A stretch of DNA of 64,000 nucleotides, from assembly GCF_040802235.1 (NCBI RefSeq), contig NC_133170.1:4417001-4481000 (forward strand). Direction: 5' to 3'. A program made the position numbers and the translations under genes. The notes beneath the pieces are model-generated. The model was not told the origin of the DNA and searched no databases. It was given only the letters and a program-made list of their open reading frames with translations. Shown in pieces: positions 14,501 through 24,050 of the stretch (positions are counted from its first letter, which is position 1; each line of letters begins with the position of its first letter). Source of the DNA: Manis javanica. Its lineage: Eukaryota; Chordata; Mammalia; Pholidota; Manidae.

Positions 14501-17500
14501 CTTGCTGACCGTTTTCTCTGATACCCATGTGCACTTGCACTGGCATTGTGGGATGCCCTTGCCCTTTCCCGCACCAAACATACTCCCACCATAATTCAAG
14601 AAATAACACCTAAATAATGAGCGTCTCAGACACAGGCTGAAGCAGTTCACTCTTAATACATGTAAACCCAGCACAACCCCATGAGGTAGGTGTGATCTCC
14701 ATTTTAGACGTAAGAAAACAAGAAAACAGCACAGAAAGGTTAACTGACCCATGTGATTTTTGTCTAGGGTTCAACAGCTAGTAAGAGGCAGGGCTGGATC
14801 GACATTTAGGCAGTGCATGTCCATGCTCTTAACTTTGTACAAATGTGTTTAACTTTTTTCTTCTCGATGTTCCTGTGGTGGTTTTCTACATATCTCTGTT
14901 CCAGTACTTACAATAAAGTGATTCATAAATTAACCCCTCCATAAGTATCTGAAGTGGACTTCAAAATGCATAAAACAGCTCACAGCGCAAAATCCTAAAT
15001 GTTGTATGGAAGAAATTGATTTAACTCGTCTTTTCAAAACATATGCCGAATTTCCAAACTGTTTGCATGCTGCTGACTCAATATATCCCAGGATCGGGAG
15101 ACTCTTCAAAAACCCTCGGTTTCCTGCCCACTGTGAAATGGAGAACAGAAAAGGAAAAGGGGGGGCTGCCAACGAGTTTAAAATACATTATGGTTACGAC
15201 TAGTGGGTACGTCGTACTATCCATTTCAGTAAAGGCTGCGGCGAAGTGGCGAGGACTTTGGGGCCATTCCCATCTCTTTCTTCATGCTCTGCTTTTCTCT
15301 CTTCTCTCTTTCTTCGTCCCCCGGGCTCCTATTGGGTTGTCATTATTAGCAAAGCCAAGAAGACATTTAAAATCTCGCCACCGCTGTGTCCACCCTCGCA
15401 TGCCGTCCTCCCAGGTCTCTGCGACTCTGCACACACCGACCTCCTGACCTAATGCGCCGTCCACGGCGCTAAGGGAGACGCCTCCCTGACCTTCGTGGTC
15501 AGCTCCCCTGCAAGCAGCCTTTCTTCTCAGAGCTTCATGTCATAGCAAGTGTCCATCACAGCAATGACCATGATCACTGCACCATATAAAGAGTCTTTGT
15601 TTTAGGTCTGTAACCCTCTAGGCAGAAGTTTCCTCAGGGAAAGAACCTGACAGGCAGAACCAGACCCCGGATCTACCACTAACTGGCTGAGACAACCTCC
15701 CCGCACGCCGGTGCTTCTCCCAGGAAACCGAGGTAAAATGCCATCTCAAGGGATGTTTGGAGGACTATGTTTTTAAAAGCATGTGAAGTGTTTGACGCAT
15801 GAAGCCTGACACCTGCCAGGCATTCAAGAAGTAACGCTATAGATTTTTAAAATATTGCTATTATGTCATCCTCTAGAACACGTACTATGGGAAACACATT
15901 AGAGACATAAAGGAGAAAGAAATAACAATGACAAAGCCATGCATGGCGACCAGCTACTGGGAATGTGAGACGTGGGACCAGGTTTAGAGCAAAGCAGAGG
16001 ATAGAAATTAGGTTTAGGGATAACACAGAAGGTGATGTTCAAGATCAAGATACTGGGTGGGATTTTTGAGAGAGAAAGTGTAGAAAAATGAGATAAGGAG
16101 AGAAAATGGAAACAAAAGAGTTTCAGAAATCGATATTTAGGTTATATTATTATACTTTAAAAAGACTTTAACACACACTTGATAAATGGTTTAAACATTT
16201 TTTAATTTGAGTCAGCATTAAAATATAAGTATGTATATACTACCTGAAGTGAGGAGGTGATCTAAGACCTTCAGTCCAATAACTGACAAGTTGACACTGG
16301 CATTATGAACTGTTAGCATCTTAAGAATTAGTCTGTAATTAAAAACAGAAATCAAGATAAGAGTGAAATATGACACCTCAGACATTTGTTTTTTTACATA
16401 TTGTTTTTTACTTACCTATATTTTTATTTGTCTCATTGTATTTCCTTCCCTATATTGAAGCTCATTTGTTATTTTCTTCCTATAAACCTGAGCCAGACTT
16501 CTGACAATTAATAGGGAATTGTTAAGAATTTCAAATGAAAAGTTATGACTTTTTCCTCTGAATAATCAAACTCAATTATGAATTATTTTCATCCAACTCT
16601 ATACCCAAAATATCATAACCCTCTATGCACCAAAAAAACAAGCCCATTCTTGTACGTGATAGAAACTTGTGAATGTGGTACATGTTGATATATAAAATTA
16701 TAGAGATGTAATAAAGATGCTAGTTTGCATATACATTAAGAACCATTCGAATATTTAAATTATTGACTGTTACTATTTTTGAAAGAGAAATGAACAATAA
16801 TTTATAATGGAAAGTGGACTTAGTATATCAATAACATTCAATTGGTTCAAATTTATTAAATCTGAGCCCCTGAGTTATCAACTCTAAAATATACAGTGTT
16901 TAATCTGTTCCTGCCAAGTGCTGTTTGGCTTCACAATGTTAGAAGACGGAGCCTGGTGACGTCCACGGTTTCATCAGATCCAAGTAGTCTGGTCACATGG
17001 TCTCCAGGTAGTAAGGTAAGAGACTGAGACACTCCATCCTTCGAGTCGCTGTCCATTCTCCTCCAACCCCTGCTGCCCCTAAATCTCCCCACACCATTCC
17101 CGCTTTTCCTGATTTCACCACCACACAGATTTCTTCCTTAGCAATATAAGCCTTTGGGGGCAAAAGTCCTTGAATATAGGGAGGTTATGTTTTACAATAA
17201 ATTTTTGCTAGGAATGATCTAATATGCCCCACTGTGAAGAGCGGTGTGTCTATCTTGTTCAACCTATTTCTGGCCTTAAGTACGGGTGTCACAAATACCT
17301 GATGGATAGTGGGTAAATGAATGGATGAGGGAATGAGAGAGGGAATGAGACTGCCTGTAGAAATGTTTATGTAATTTCATTCAAACAGTTGGTTTGTACT
17401 AGAATATTAAGTAGGTGAGTTTTCCAATACTCTGTAAGGTTACAGATCGCTAATCTTTGGGGATCTTGGAAATTCTCAACCAAAGCAAGGGACACATAAT

Positions 17501-20500
17501 GTTACAATTGCTAATTACAGGTATATTTTGCAAAAGTCTTCGTTAAGTGCTGTATGCTTCAGAGATTTGTTTGGCAATGAATCATACATTAATTGTACAT
17601 ATGCTCTTTTGAAACACTCTTTAGATGCTGGAAACTGAAGAACAATGCATATTTATTGAAGATGGGAAAACATAAACAAAGCTCTCATTGGTCTAAATTA
17701 GCAGCTTTAGTTCATAATAAGAGACAACACAAAGACATAATGTTTAGTTTAGCATAAATTATGCTTTTTATAATATGCCACTGGAAACAATTTTTGTTTA
17801 TTCTCTGTGGTAAAGTCACATTGTATATAAAGAACACCTAAAGTTACTGACAGAAATGTTTTCTAATTTTCAAGAAATAAAGTTATTCAAAAAGGATTTT
17901 CATAGAAACACATTTTTCCTTCAGAAAATGTTTTCTTAACTAATTACAACTAAAGAAGTGGTCTCATCTAAGGAGTCATTTTCTTGCAAACTGCAATAAA
18001 AGCTGGTAAAACAGCTATCAAGGTTTGGTTGCAAATGTGTTGAAAGGTAATTTCCTCTTTTTTCTTAATTTTGAAAGCTGTGGTTTAAGCCCATTAAAGA
18101 TGTATGAATATACATGAAGGTGCTTTTTAAAGACAGTAAAGCATAAACATCTACATTACTATTTATAGGACTTACTTTTTCTTTTTTTTTTGGAAGAACC
18201 AGTGTTTTATATCAGCCCTACTAGTAAAAAAATAAAAAAATCTCTCCCTGGTTTCAACTCATAAGTTATCATCAATAACCTACAACTTAACCAACTGGGT
18301 AACTCTACCATTATATTATTAAAATTATACCACCACCTGCTATGTTACCACAAACGTCAATTTTCTAATTCCATTAGATAATACATCTCTGAGTTGAAAG
18401 CTATCTATAAATACAAGTTACAACTCCAGGAAAAATATCTATACTTTAAAGGATTTTACCAGATTGGCTTAGATTGTAAATATAATGTATCCAGGGAAGG
18501 GCTGAAATATGTATAGACAAATATTGAGTGCAGTTCATTTTTAAACCTGTTACACTTACTGATGAACCCCAAGAACTTCCCAATCATGTCCAACATCCTG
18601 GGGTCCCATTAAGGTTTGCATTGTATCCGGGTAGATTTCTATCAGTTTGCAGAGAAGTGACCAACCAACCTGAACGCAAGAAAGGAAAATATTCACATTT
18701 TTAAAAAACACCTAAACGGAACATAGTCAGTCAAACATGCATCTCTTCATTCTTAGTAGACTGGGGTGACTACATTATTTTTAAATGATTATTTTGGAAC
18801 AAAATGGTATCCTAAAATGCTTACTGAGAAATGAAAGCCATATATTGGAATACATTTTTCTACAAAAATCATACAGAAGGACAAACAAAAAAATATTGTA
18901 ACATTTCTGAATAGTGAAGGAAATAGGCAAGCCTATTATCCAAATAAAAAGAAATAAAAATAAAATAACACACATACACAAAGTTTCAGAGGACATACCA
19001 AGATTATGAAATGCAAGAAAGGCTATACACAGGACTTAGTGCTTTTTAAGTCATGTCTACCCAGAAGAATCTCTTCTAAATATTTAGGATTTTAATTATA
19101 GGGGGAAATGAAGTGATTAGTTGGAGATTTTAATGGCAAAGTATAAGCTGTCAGGAAAGACTGCTGCCCAGATATGGAACAAGAGCAACTGGAAAGAGAA
19201 AGAGCAGAGCATTGTCTGATGATATATGTGACATAACATATATATATATATATATATATATAATATGACATCCATTACAGGAAAGAGAGACAGGCATATT
19301 AGATAGACAGGAGATAGACTATCTAGATACCACAAACATCCTGAGACTCACATTTCCAAATGAAATACAATCTTTCTGGTGCATTTTAAATATATCTTCA
19401 TTCAGTCCCTTTATACATGCCACCTTGAATAAGTTGCCCTTCTTAAAAATATATGATTTCTTATAAAAGGTGTTATTTTTAATTCCAAGCTGGAGATTAA
19501 AAGTAACACAGCCTTCCTGCTACAAATGCCTCTCTAAACTTAAGGAATTCTCCATTCTTTCTGTTGTACTTCAGAACTACACTTGATATGGTCAGAAAAA
19601 GAACAAAAGAAAATAGAAAATGCCTATATATGCGGCATCTAGAAATAAATGACAAGTGTCCAAGTATGATATGTGATAAACATCAATATGAATCCTGAAA
19701 GTGGGATTCACTGCCAGCTAGAATTACTCAGAAGGGACTAGAACATAGAAACAGTAGGACTTGAGCCAGATTTCAAAAAATTATAAATTAGTCAATCAAA
19801 ATAGGGAAATGAGAGCTTTTAAAACTGATGAGCTATGAGGAGAGGAAGGTGCAAAACGGTAAGAAGAGGGTGCTTGTTAAATAAGACTGGGTGCCTAAGT
19901 GGAGCTGAGGGATGCGAAAATCTGAGTGGCAAGATAGAACAGTTCTATGCAGCCAGTAAGGAACAGTGGCACAGGTCTCTTATTTATAGGAGCAAACAAG
20001 GGGTATTTCACAATATAAAAATGACACAAGATCTCTTTGCAAGGATATTTCTGGATCTTTTCGGAATTAAGCGTAAATCGCTTTGTTATAGCTCCCTTTC
20101 ACATGCTTTCAAATTGCTTGAAAAGGCAGCAATTCCTGACAGCTATTTTTACCTACATTCAAGTAGGACATCCTCCTCCACGTAAGCTGAACAGACATGG
20201 ACCATCCAGTCGTCACAGAACCCAGCTATTTTTGTGCTTTTTGATAAAATATATTGAGACATTTTTCCCCCCCAGGTATTTAAGAAAGTAACATTCAGAG
20301 CAGCTTCTGGTGAGACATAAATCATGAATCACATGGGATGCTAGAGCCATCTCTGTGCCGGCATGGCTGACTCGAGGAGAACACCTGTGTTGTTTTCGTT
20401 GGTGAAGCAGGACCATCAGTAATTGCTTCGCGGAAAGACTGGGGCAGGTGAGCGTCTGTGATTGAACAGAATCTCCGGCAGCGGCAGCGATGCAGAGGCA

Positions 20501-23377
20501 GCCACCGTTACTCTAGTCAACTAAAAGCGTATCTTTCAGAAGAAGGCTCCCATTCTGCACAGTTATAATACAATTAAATTGGTGCTTCACTTTATTATAA
20601 TTATTCTGTAAACTCAAGTATCTAATTAATACACAATAGGAAAGAGTTTAGGGGTTACAGAACATTTCAGTCACTTTCATTTATTTCACTCCCTTACTTC
20701 AAAGATTGAAGCAGTGTGGATAAAGAGAAGTAATGTCAAACCGAAGAACACAGAGAAGTGACCAGCTGACTGGCAGGAAAATTAAATTATAAGACAGCTA
20801 GCCTAAATGCCAATTCTCTGAAGACTGTCATTTATTAAGAAACATTAATAAAATATGAAAAGATCTTGAAAATAAAAATTCAGAGTCTGGACTAACATGT
20901 TACATTCATCATGAAAAGCTTTTAGTTCAGCACTTCCAGCTAATTCAACATATAAAGTATTAAAGGAGATCTATGCTAATTACACCAGAAATATGAAGAA
21001 ATTTGAGGGGAAAAAAACACTTTCTTTTAAGTGGAGATTAAATTATCAGTAGACAGATCCCTTTCTACATCCCTTTGATAAGCCAATAATAAAATTGGTA
21101 ATGTCTTTGTGCCTAGCATGACCACAGTATTTCTACCAAACCATTTCACTTTTTAGTTGCACAAAAGCTTGTGAATGTATCAGTTAGGGGACTGTATGAT
21201 GGGAAGAGATCTTGAAGTGCGTAAAGACTTGAGTCCTGGCTCCGTCACGAGCTCTGTGATCCTAAATGAGCTGCTTAACTCTGAGTCAAAAAATATCCAG
21301 AGATTTCTGAGAGGGTAGTGAGATTCCATACACCCTTTGCAGACTAATACAAGTATGGTGCTGAAACTAATAGCGCTATTCCCTTAAATTACCAAATTAG
21401 AAGACAGTGCCTTATTTTCTTGCATATTCAGTCTCTGGTACCCACAGGGCAAGAATGTTGAGTGACATTCCTCACTACTCCAGATAAGCATGTTGAGGCT
21501 TGGGCAGTTTCCAAAAAGAAGAATGAGGTGGTGGGTATGTTCTAGTCTCCCGCTGGATTCTCAAGTCTGGACTCTGCAAACCGAATCCCACAGGGTCCAG
21601 TTGTTGTAAGCAGGGCCCAGTAGAAGTGACCGCTCAGCTTAGAATTCAAGGAACGGAGGCAGTGAGAAGAGGCGCTTTGGAACATCAGAGCAGACGCAAG
21701 CACGGAGGGATGATGTGGGTGGAGAGCAAGCTCAATGGGCCAAGGCTGAAAAGTGACTCATATTTCATGGGCAAAATTGAGACACTGGGTGCTAAAAAGA
21801 ACAGTGTCTTTATCATGCCTCCCATCTTTTCATGGTTTGGTTTGCTAACAGACTGAAAATCAATAGTCAGATGGGAAGTACTTCAGTTGAGAAAAAAATA
21901 AAAGTTGCCGTTTATTCCACTTACAATATGTCCTCATTGAAAGTAGCTAGGTATATGGTTCAGACTAGACATGGCTGGATACACAGATAAACACAAAGAT
22001 ACAAGAAGATAGATTTTGAGCTCCAGATAATTCTTAAATCCATCTACCGTCTCAAGCAGATAGGAAGAAAATTGACTTTCTGACTGCACCTTGATAGAGT
22101 TCAAAGTTAAATCCACTTTCCCTTCAGGACCTAACATGCAAATGACGAAACTGGTTTCAGTTCTCTAAATCTCAAAATTTACAAAGGAAGTTAACAAGTG
22201 AGGCAGTAATTTTGTTTTGACTATAGAGCATTCTTAATTATCATGTTAGGGCTCCCTTTTTAATATGTCAAATATTTGAGCAAATTTCTGGGTTTCCTAC
22301 AGTACAGATTCTAGAAGTTTCACTTTTACATTCATTTTATATGAAAACAGTTGAAAAGTATAAATTTAAACTCATAGGGGAGTCATAAAACATGACTTTC
22401 TTTAGATAACGTAAGTTATACTGCAACTAAAGAAGGCTGGAAATCTGTCTTCAAATTATAAACAAACCTATGAGAGTTTGCCAATTCCAGCATTTTATTA
22501 ATTTAATTATCAACTTTATTACTGTTCATTCTTCCCCTTTCCCAAACTATTCACAATGATGTCAGCCCTAGGACATGCTGTACATTGGAAAGAATCTTAG
22601 AATAATTTGATATGAACACTGATGAACTCATCTAGCCAATGACAGAACTAAACCTCAACCCCACCCCGGCACCATCCATAAAGTCCGTCAGTCAACAGTA
22701 TAGCTACTTCTTCAAGACTGTTAGGCTGCACACACGGGGCCCTTTCACACCGTTAACATCTGGCAACCTGACAGCGCTCCCATCTTAAAAATCAGGCTGT
22801 GGTCTGTCAAGCCGTATCTCAGACACAATCCAGAACTCTAGGTATAGAATATTGACAGAAAAACATCTACTTGCAAAGGGCAAGGGATTGGGCAAAGAGG
22901 AAACAGCCCCTCTACCTGCTGCACGCTGGCGACCCTCATGTACGACTCCAAGACGATCAACAGAGGAACGTGCACATTTTTGCCTTCAAATAACCTGGAG
23001 GCTGGAAAAGAAAGGGATGAGGGAAGAGAAGTCAAGTTACGATTCATAGCGACCCTTTTAGGTCTGGAATGGGCAGAGAACGCAAGAGAAGAGAGCGCAA
23101 GCCCTCCCAGCATTCTCGGCTCCTTTCTGCAAGGAGTGGAGAGTTTGCACAGCTCCAAACCCAGAGGGAGTTTGCAAAAGGCAGGGTGGGGGGCGAAGAG
23201 CCGTCCCCCCGGCAGGCGATTACCGTGGTCCGCATAAGTGAACACCAGCAAGTCCTCCAGAATTTGGACCAGCGTCTCTATCTGTTTTCCTTCCTGGACG
23301 TTGTTCAGCCTGACTATCAACTTCTTCAGGGTCTCCTCGTCCTCCTCCTCGCACCCCCGACAGCTGCCACTGGCCAT
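2437..23377 (-). CDS. LRRK2: LRRK2, 5' part of the gene (coding exons 1-11)
   Basis: Leucine-rich repeat kinase 2 is a large cytosolic, membrane-recruited multidomain protein (ARM, ANK, LRR, Roc-COR GTPase, kinase, WD40). It phosphorylates Rab GTPases, and activating variants cause Parkinson disease. Eleven exons spliced by eye give lengths 154, 86, 110, 89, 135, 135, 132, 120, 137, 80 and 107 nt (1,285 nt). The reading frame stays open for 428 codons and follows human LRRK2 as I know it: start MASGSCRGC, then VHVPLLIVLESYMRVASVQQ, KITLLILDEESDIF, EEQ/DEQLTEFVENKDYM and EACWALNNLLMYQ-like blocks. Every intron is GT-AG. Only the alpha-helical armadillo region is present; all enzymatic domains lie beyond the left edge. 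Differences from human are one extra Glu near residue 11 and an acidic loop two residues shorter in exon 9. Intact, with no frameshift or internal stop. Confidence 0.97.
2544..3858 (-). other. LRRK2: LRRK2 intron 10
   Basis: A 1,315-bp AT-rich intron with no recognised repeat or gene. Confidence 0.9.
3859..3938 (-). CDS. LRRK2: LRRK2 exon 10
   Basis: An 80-nt exon, acceptor CTAACCCAG|GAGGC after a long pyrimidine tract, donor GGCCA|GTCAGT. It encodes EAACWALNNLLMYQKGL and HEKIGDEDG plus two bases of the next codon. It is separated from exon 9 by a 100-bp intron. Confidence 0.96.
3939..4038 (-). other. LRRK2: LRRK2 intron 9 (100 bp)
   Basis: A very short intron. On the sense strand it ends in a long pyrimidine tract followed by AACCCAG. 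100 is not a multiple of three, so retention would shift the frame. Confidence 0.92.
4039..4175 (-). CDS. LRRK2: LRRK2 exon 9
   Basis: A 137-nt exon, acceptor TTTTCAAG|CTGAG and donor CACGTGCAG|GTTGGA. It encodes (T)ETIFLNQDLEEKSENQN, DEEEEDKLFWLEACYKAL, TWHRKNRHVQ and ends in phase 0. The acidic loop is two residues shorter than in human (SENQNDEEEEDK against NENQENDDEGEEDK). R360 here corresponds to human R361, part of the reported Rab29-binding surface. Confidence 0.96.
4176..4829 (-). other. LRRK2: LRRK2 intron 8
   Basis: A 654-bp intron with an L1-type 3' tail at about 4665-4790, close to exon 8. Nothing else recognised. Confidence 0.9.
4665..4790 (+). repeat. L1-type 3' tail
   Basis: Contains ttgaaactaatataag and caactatacttcaacta followed by an A-rich end, as in 3' ends of laurasiatherian L1 copies. 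Confidence 0.6.
4830..4949 (-). CDS. LRRK2: LRRK2 exon 8
   Basis: A 120-nt exon, acceptor CTTTCAG|GTAATT and donor CTCCTCA|GTAAGTG. It encodes (G)NFFNILVLNEVHEFVVT, AVQRYPKNATLQIAALSC, LALL and the first base of Thr. Close to human, which has KAVQQYPENAALQISALSC. Confidence 0.96.
6660..6910 (+). repeat. MIR SINE with an internal 22-bp tandem duplication
   Basis: Degenerate MIR order: a tctgggttttcagtttg block, a tatgatcttgga block, gagataataacaatatt and a 3' tattaagacattatcattat end. At 6735-6778 a 22-bp unit (acaccaatttgctgaaacag plus two bases) occurs twice in tandem. Confidence 0.6.
8380..9730 (+). repeat. Decayed L1 LINE (ORF2 end and 3' region)
   Basis: Decayed L1 ORF2-like sequence: gtgatagaatattagctttg, tcaagacttacagagctaca near 8770-8820, then a 3' region with cccactgataggagaatgg and agaatactacattcaagta. 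Many stops and indels; no open frame. Confidence 0.7.
10083..10214 (-). CDS. LRRK2: LRRK2 exon 7
   Basis: A 132-nt exon, acceptor ATTTAG|GCAATA and donor ACATTAG|GTGAGT. It encodes (C)NNVEVLMSGNVRCYNIV, VEVMEAFPIHEKIQEVSC, CLLHRLTL plus the first base of Gly. Residues E241 and S245 here correspond to human E240 and S244, described as the Rab12-binding patch; both are conserved. Confidence 0.96.
11600..11715 (-). repeat. MIR fragment, inverted
   Basis: Reads aacacttattacatgtgagg and ccatttaatcctcacgtgtg, the reverse complement of a MIR 3' half. Confidence 0.55.
11885..12455 (+). repeat. L2 LINE 3' end
   Basis: Ordered L2 blocks: aaactccttcctgtggctct, caggcctcctccacattcag with gtctctgctaaaagat, atggagctctgcaaggaggg, and a tail of atcaataaatataaattaat with gaataaataaatgaatgg. 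Fairly long copy. Confidence 0.8.
12570..12704 (-). CDS. LRRK2: LRRK2 exon 6
   Basis: A 135-nt exon, acceptor CTTTTTTAG|TTTCAG and donor ATTCCTT|GTAAGTA. It encodes (V)SDEQLTEFVENKDYMVL, LNALKHFKDEEEIVLHVL and YCLHSLAIP plus the first base of Cys. The acidic DEEE run and the helix pattern match human. Confidence 0.96.
12705..13628 (-). other. LRRK2: LRRK2 intron 5
   Basis: A 924-bp AT-rich intron. Nothing recognised inside it. Confidence 0.9.
13629..13763 (-). CDS. LRRK2: LRRK2 exon 5
   Basis: A 135-nt exon, acceptor CAAATAG|GTAAA and donor GAGACAG|GTATTT. It encodes (G)KITLLILDEESDIFLLI, FDAMRTFSANDEVQKLGC, KALRVLFET and the first base of Val. Only scattered substitutions relative to human (for example FSANDE for FPANDE). 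Confidence 0.96.
14350..14590 (+). repeat. L2 LINE fragment
   Basis: Starts with aaccccttgctgaaacctt and ttaaggcctcccatagtcct, the L2 stretch that precedes the final 3' part. Pyrimidine-rich sequence from about 13950 may belong to the same old insertion. Confidence 0.55.
14625..14840 (-). repeat. MIR SINE, inverted
   Basis: Reverse-complement MIR: ccccatgaggtaggtgtgat, ctccattttagacgtaagaa, acagctagtaagaggcaggg and atgctcttaact, in the expected order. Confidence 0.8.
15640..15855 (+). repeat. MIR SINE
   Basis: MIR-like order: ccggatctaccactaactgg, an accgaggtaaaatgcc block and a 3' cctgccaggcattcaagaag end. Confidence 0.55.
16244..16332 (-). CDS. LRRK2: LRRK2 exon 4
   Basis: An 89-nt exon, acceptor AATTACAG|ACTAA and donor ACTTCAG|GTAGTA. 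It encodes (Q)LILKMLTVHNASVNLSV, then IGLKVLDHLLTS and the first base of Gly. The human segment reads LKTLDLLLTSG, so the armadillo helix pattern is retained. Confidence 0.96.
16333..18559 (-). other. LRRK2: LRRK2 intron 3
   Basis: A 2,227-bp intron. An L2 3' fragment lies around 17070-17350; the remainder is AT-rich with nothing recognisable. Confidence 0.9.
17070..17350 (+). repeat. L2 LINE 3' end
   Basis: Pattern of an L2 terminus: ccttgaatatagggaggtta near 17170 and a degenerate tail with gtaaatgaatggatgaggga. Confidence 0.45.
18560..18669 (-). CDS. LRRK2: LRRK2 exon 3
   Basis: A 110-nt exon, acceptor CGTTCAG|GTTGG and donor CATCA|GTAAGTG. It encodes VGWSLLCKLIEIYPDTMQ, then TLMGPQDVGHDWEVLGVH and the first two bases of Gln. 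It corresponds to human VGWSLLCKLIEVCPGTMQ with conservative substitutions. Confidence 0.96.
18670..22915 (-). other. LRRK2: LRRK2 intron 2
   Basis: A 4,246-bp intron. It contains a TA microsatellite near 19239 and otherwise AT-rich sequence in which I recognise no gene, conserved exon or clear repeat family. Confidence 0.9.
19239..19263. repeat. TA microsatellite
   Basis: An uninterrupted alternating TA tract of about 25 bp in intron 2. Confidence 0.95.
22916..23001 (-). CDS. LRRK2: LRRK2 exon 2
   Basis: An 86-nt exon, acceptor TTTTCCAG|CCTCC and donor CAGCAG|GTAGAG. It encodes (A)SRLFEGKNVHVPLLIVLE followed by SYMRVASVQQ and ends on a complete codon (phase 0). Almost identical to human, where SKLFQGKNIH aligns with SRLFEGKNVH. 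Forms the first helices of the armadillo solenoid. Confidence 0.96.
23002..23223 (-). other. LRRK2: LRRK2 intron 1 (222 bp, open in the LRRK2 frame)
   Basis: Donor GTAATC, acceptor TTTTCCAG. The length is 74 x 3, and the LRRK2 frame runs from exon 1 through the intron into exon 2 without a stop. Retention would therefore insert 74 residues. No repeat seen. Confidence 0.9.
23224..23377 (-). CDS. LRRK2: LRRK2 exon 1, coding part (start codon)
   Basis: The start ATG is at 23377-23375 in a strong context (G at -3, G at +4). The exon encodes MASGSCRGCEEEDEETLKK and continues to FTYADH, ending after the first base of codon 52 (donor ACG|GTAAT). Human has EED where this sequence has EEED, so residue numbers are shifted by +1 from here. 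The Lys-Lys pair at residues 18-19 corresponds to human K17/K18, reported to bind phosphorylated Rab8/Rab10. No ATG lies between the start codon and about 23500 on the minus strand, so a normal-length 5' UTR would have no upstream start codon. The 5' UTR boundary cannot be set from sequence. Confidence 0.97.
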
Positions 23378-23507
23378 GGCCGACCCGCTCCGGGCCCGCC
23401 GCCCCTCGCGCGGCAGCAGCAGGGACCGACCCGCTCGGCCCAGGGGCAGGCACAGGGCCGGGCCGCCGCCGCTGCCCCCGCCTCCCCCGGCGCGCCCGGC
23501 CCGCCCC

Positions 23508-23707
23508 CTGCGCCCCCGCCCGGCCCGGGATCCCCGCCCGCCCCGCGCCCCGGCCTCCTGCGCCCCCGCCCGGCCCGGGATCCCCGCCCGCCCCGCGCCC
23601 CGGCCCCCTGCGCCCCCGCCCGGCCCGGGATCCCCGCCCGCCCCGCGCCCCGGGCTCCTGCGCCCCCGCCCGGCCTGGGATCCCCACCCGCCCCGCACCC
23701 CGGCCCC
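23508..23707. repeat. 50-bp minisatellite, four copies, in the LRRK2 promoter
   Basis: Four head-to-tail units start at 23508, 23558, 23608 and 23658, each exactly 50 bp and each opening ctgcgcccccgcccggcc. Copies 1-3 differ only in their last few bases. Copy 4 has three extra changes (cccggg to cctggg, cgcccg to cacccg, gcgccc to gcaccc), all transitions at CpG. Every unit has GC boxes and a ggatcc palindrome. The array lies 131-330 bp upstream of the start codon, and its sense (minus) strand is rich in runs of three to five G. Confidence 0.93.
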
Positions 23708-24050
23708 CCGTGCCTCCCCCTCCCCGGCCCCCCCCGCCCTCCCGGCCCCCGGTCCCCGCCCGCCCCGCCCCGCCCGCGGAGGCCCCCAGACGGGCTCCGG
23801 GCCTGCGAGCCGCTCGGCCGAGGTGTGGCGCTGCGCAGAACCGGGCCGGGGGCCGGCGTGACAGCGCCGCCTCCCGGGACCGGATCCCACTGGCCGCGGC
23901 GGCGCGGCCCGGACTCGCGCGGGGGAAACGGCCTTGGCCCCCCGCGCTGTGTCCCCTGGGTCCCCGGGTCCCCCAGGCCTCGCCGCCGCCCCCCACTCGG
24001 CCGGCGCCCCCGCAGCCCCGCGCGCGTCTGCAAACTAGGAAGGAAAACGA

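Larger units (their letters stand above)
13764..16243 (-). other. LRRK2: LRRK2 intron 4
   Basis: A 2,480-bp intron with an L2-like stretch, an inverted MIR and a second MIR (listed separately). The interval 15200-15560 is relatively CpG-rich but shows no recognisable coding sequence. Confidence 0.9.
23180..24050 (-). promoter_or_regulatory. LRRK2: CpG-island promoter of LRRK2
   Basis: About 870 bp of very high GC with dense CpG, starting inside intron 1, covering exon 1 and running about 670 bp upstream of the start codon. The flanks drop abruptly to ordinary AT-rich DNA. Many GC-box (CCGCCC) motifs and no obvious TATA box near the start, as expected of a broad CpG promoter. The transcription start cannot be placed by eye. 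CpG promoters are often bidirectional, so a divergent plus-strand transcript is possible, but nothing in the sequence proves one. Confidence 0.85.

Noticed and set aside
23378-23890. In-frame upstream ATG at 23890 that would extend LRRK2 by 171 residues
   Set aside because: The conserved start at 23377 has a strong context and matches the known N-terminus. The extension translates the promoter repeat and probably lies upstream of the transcription start.
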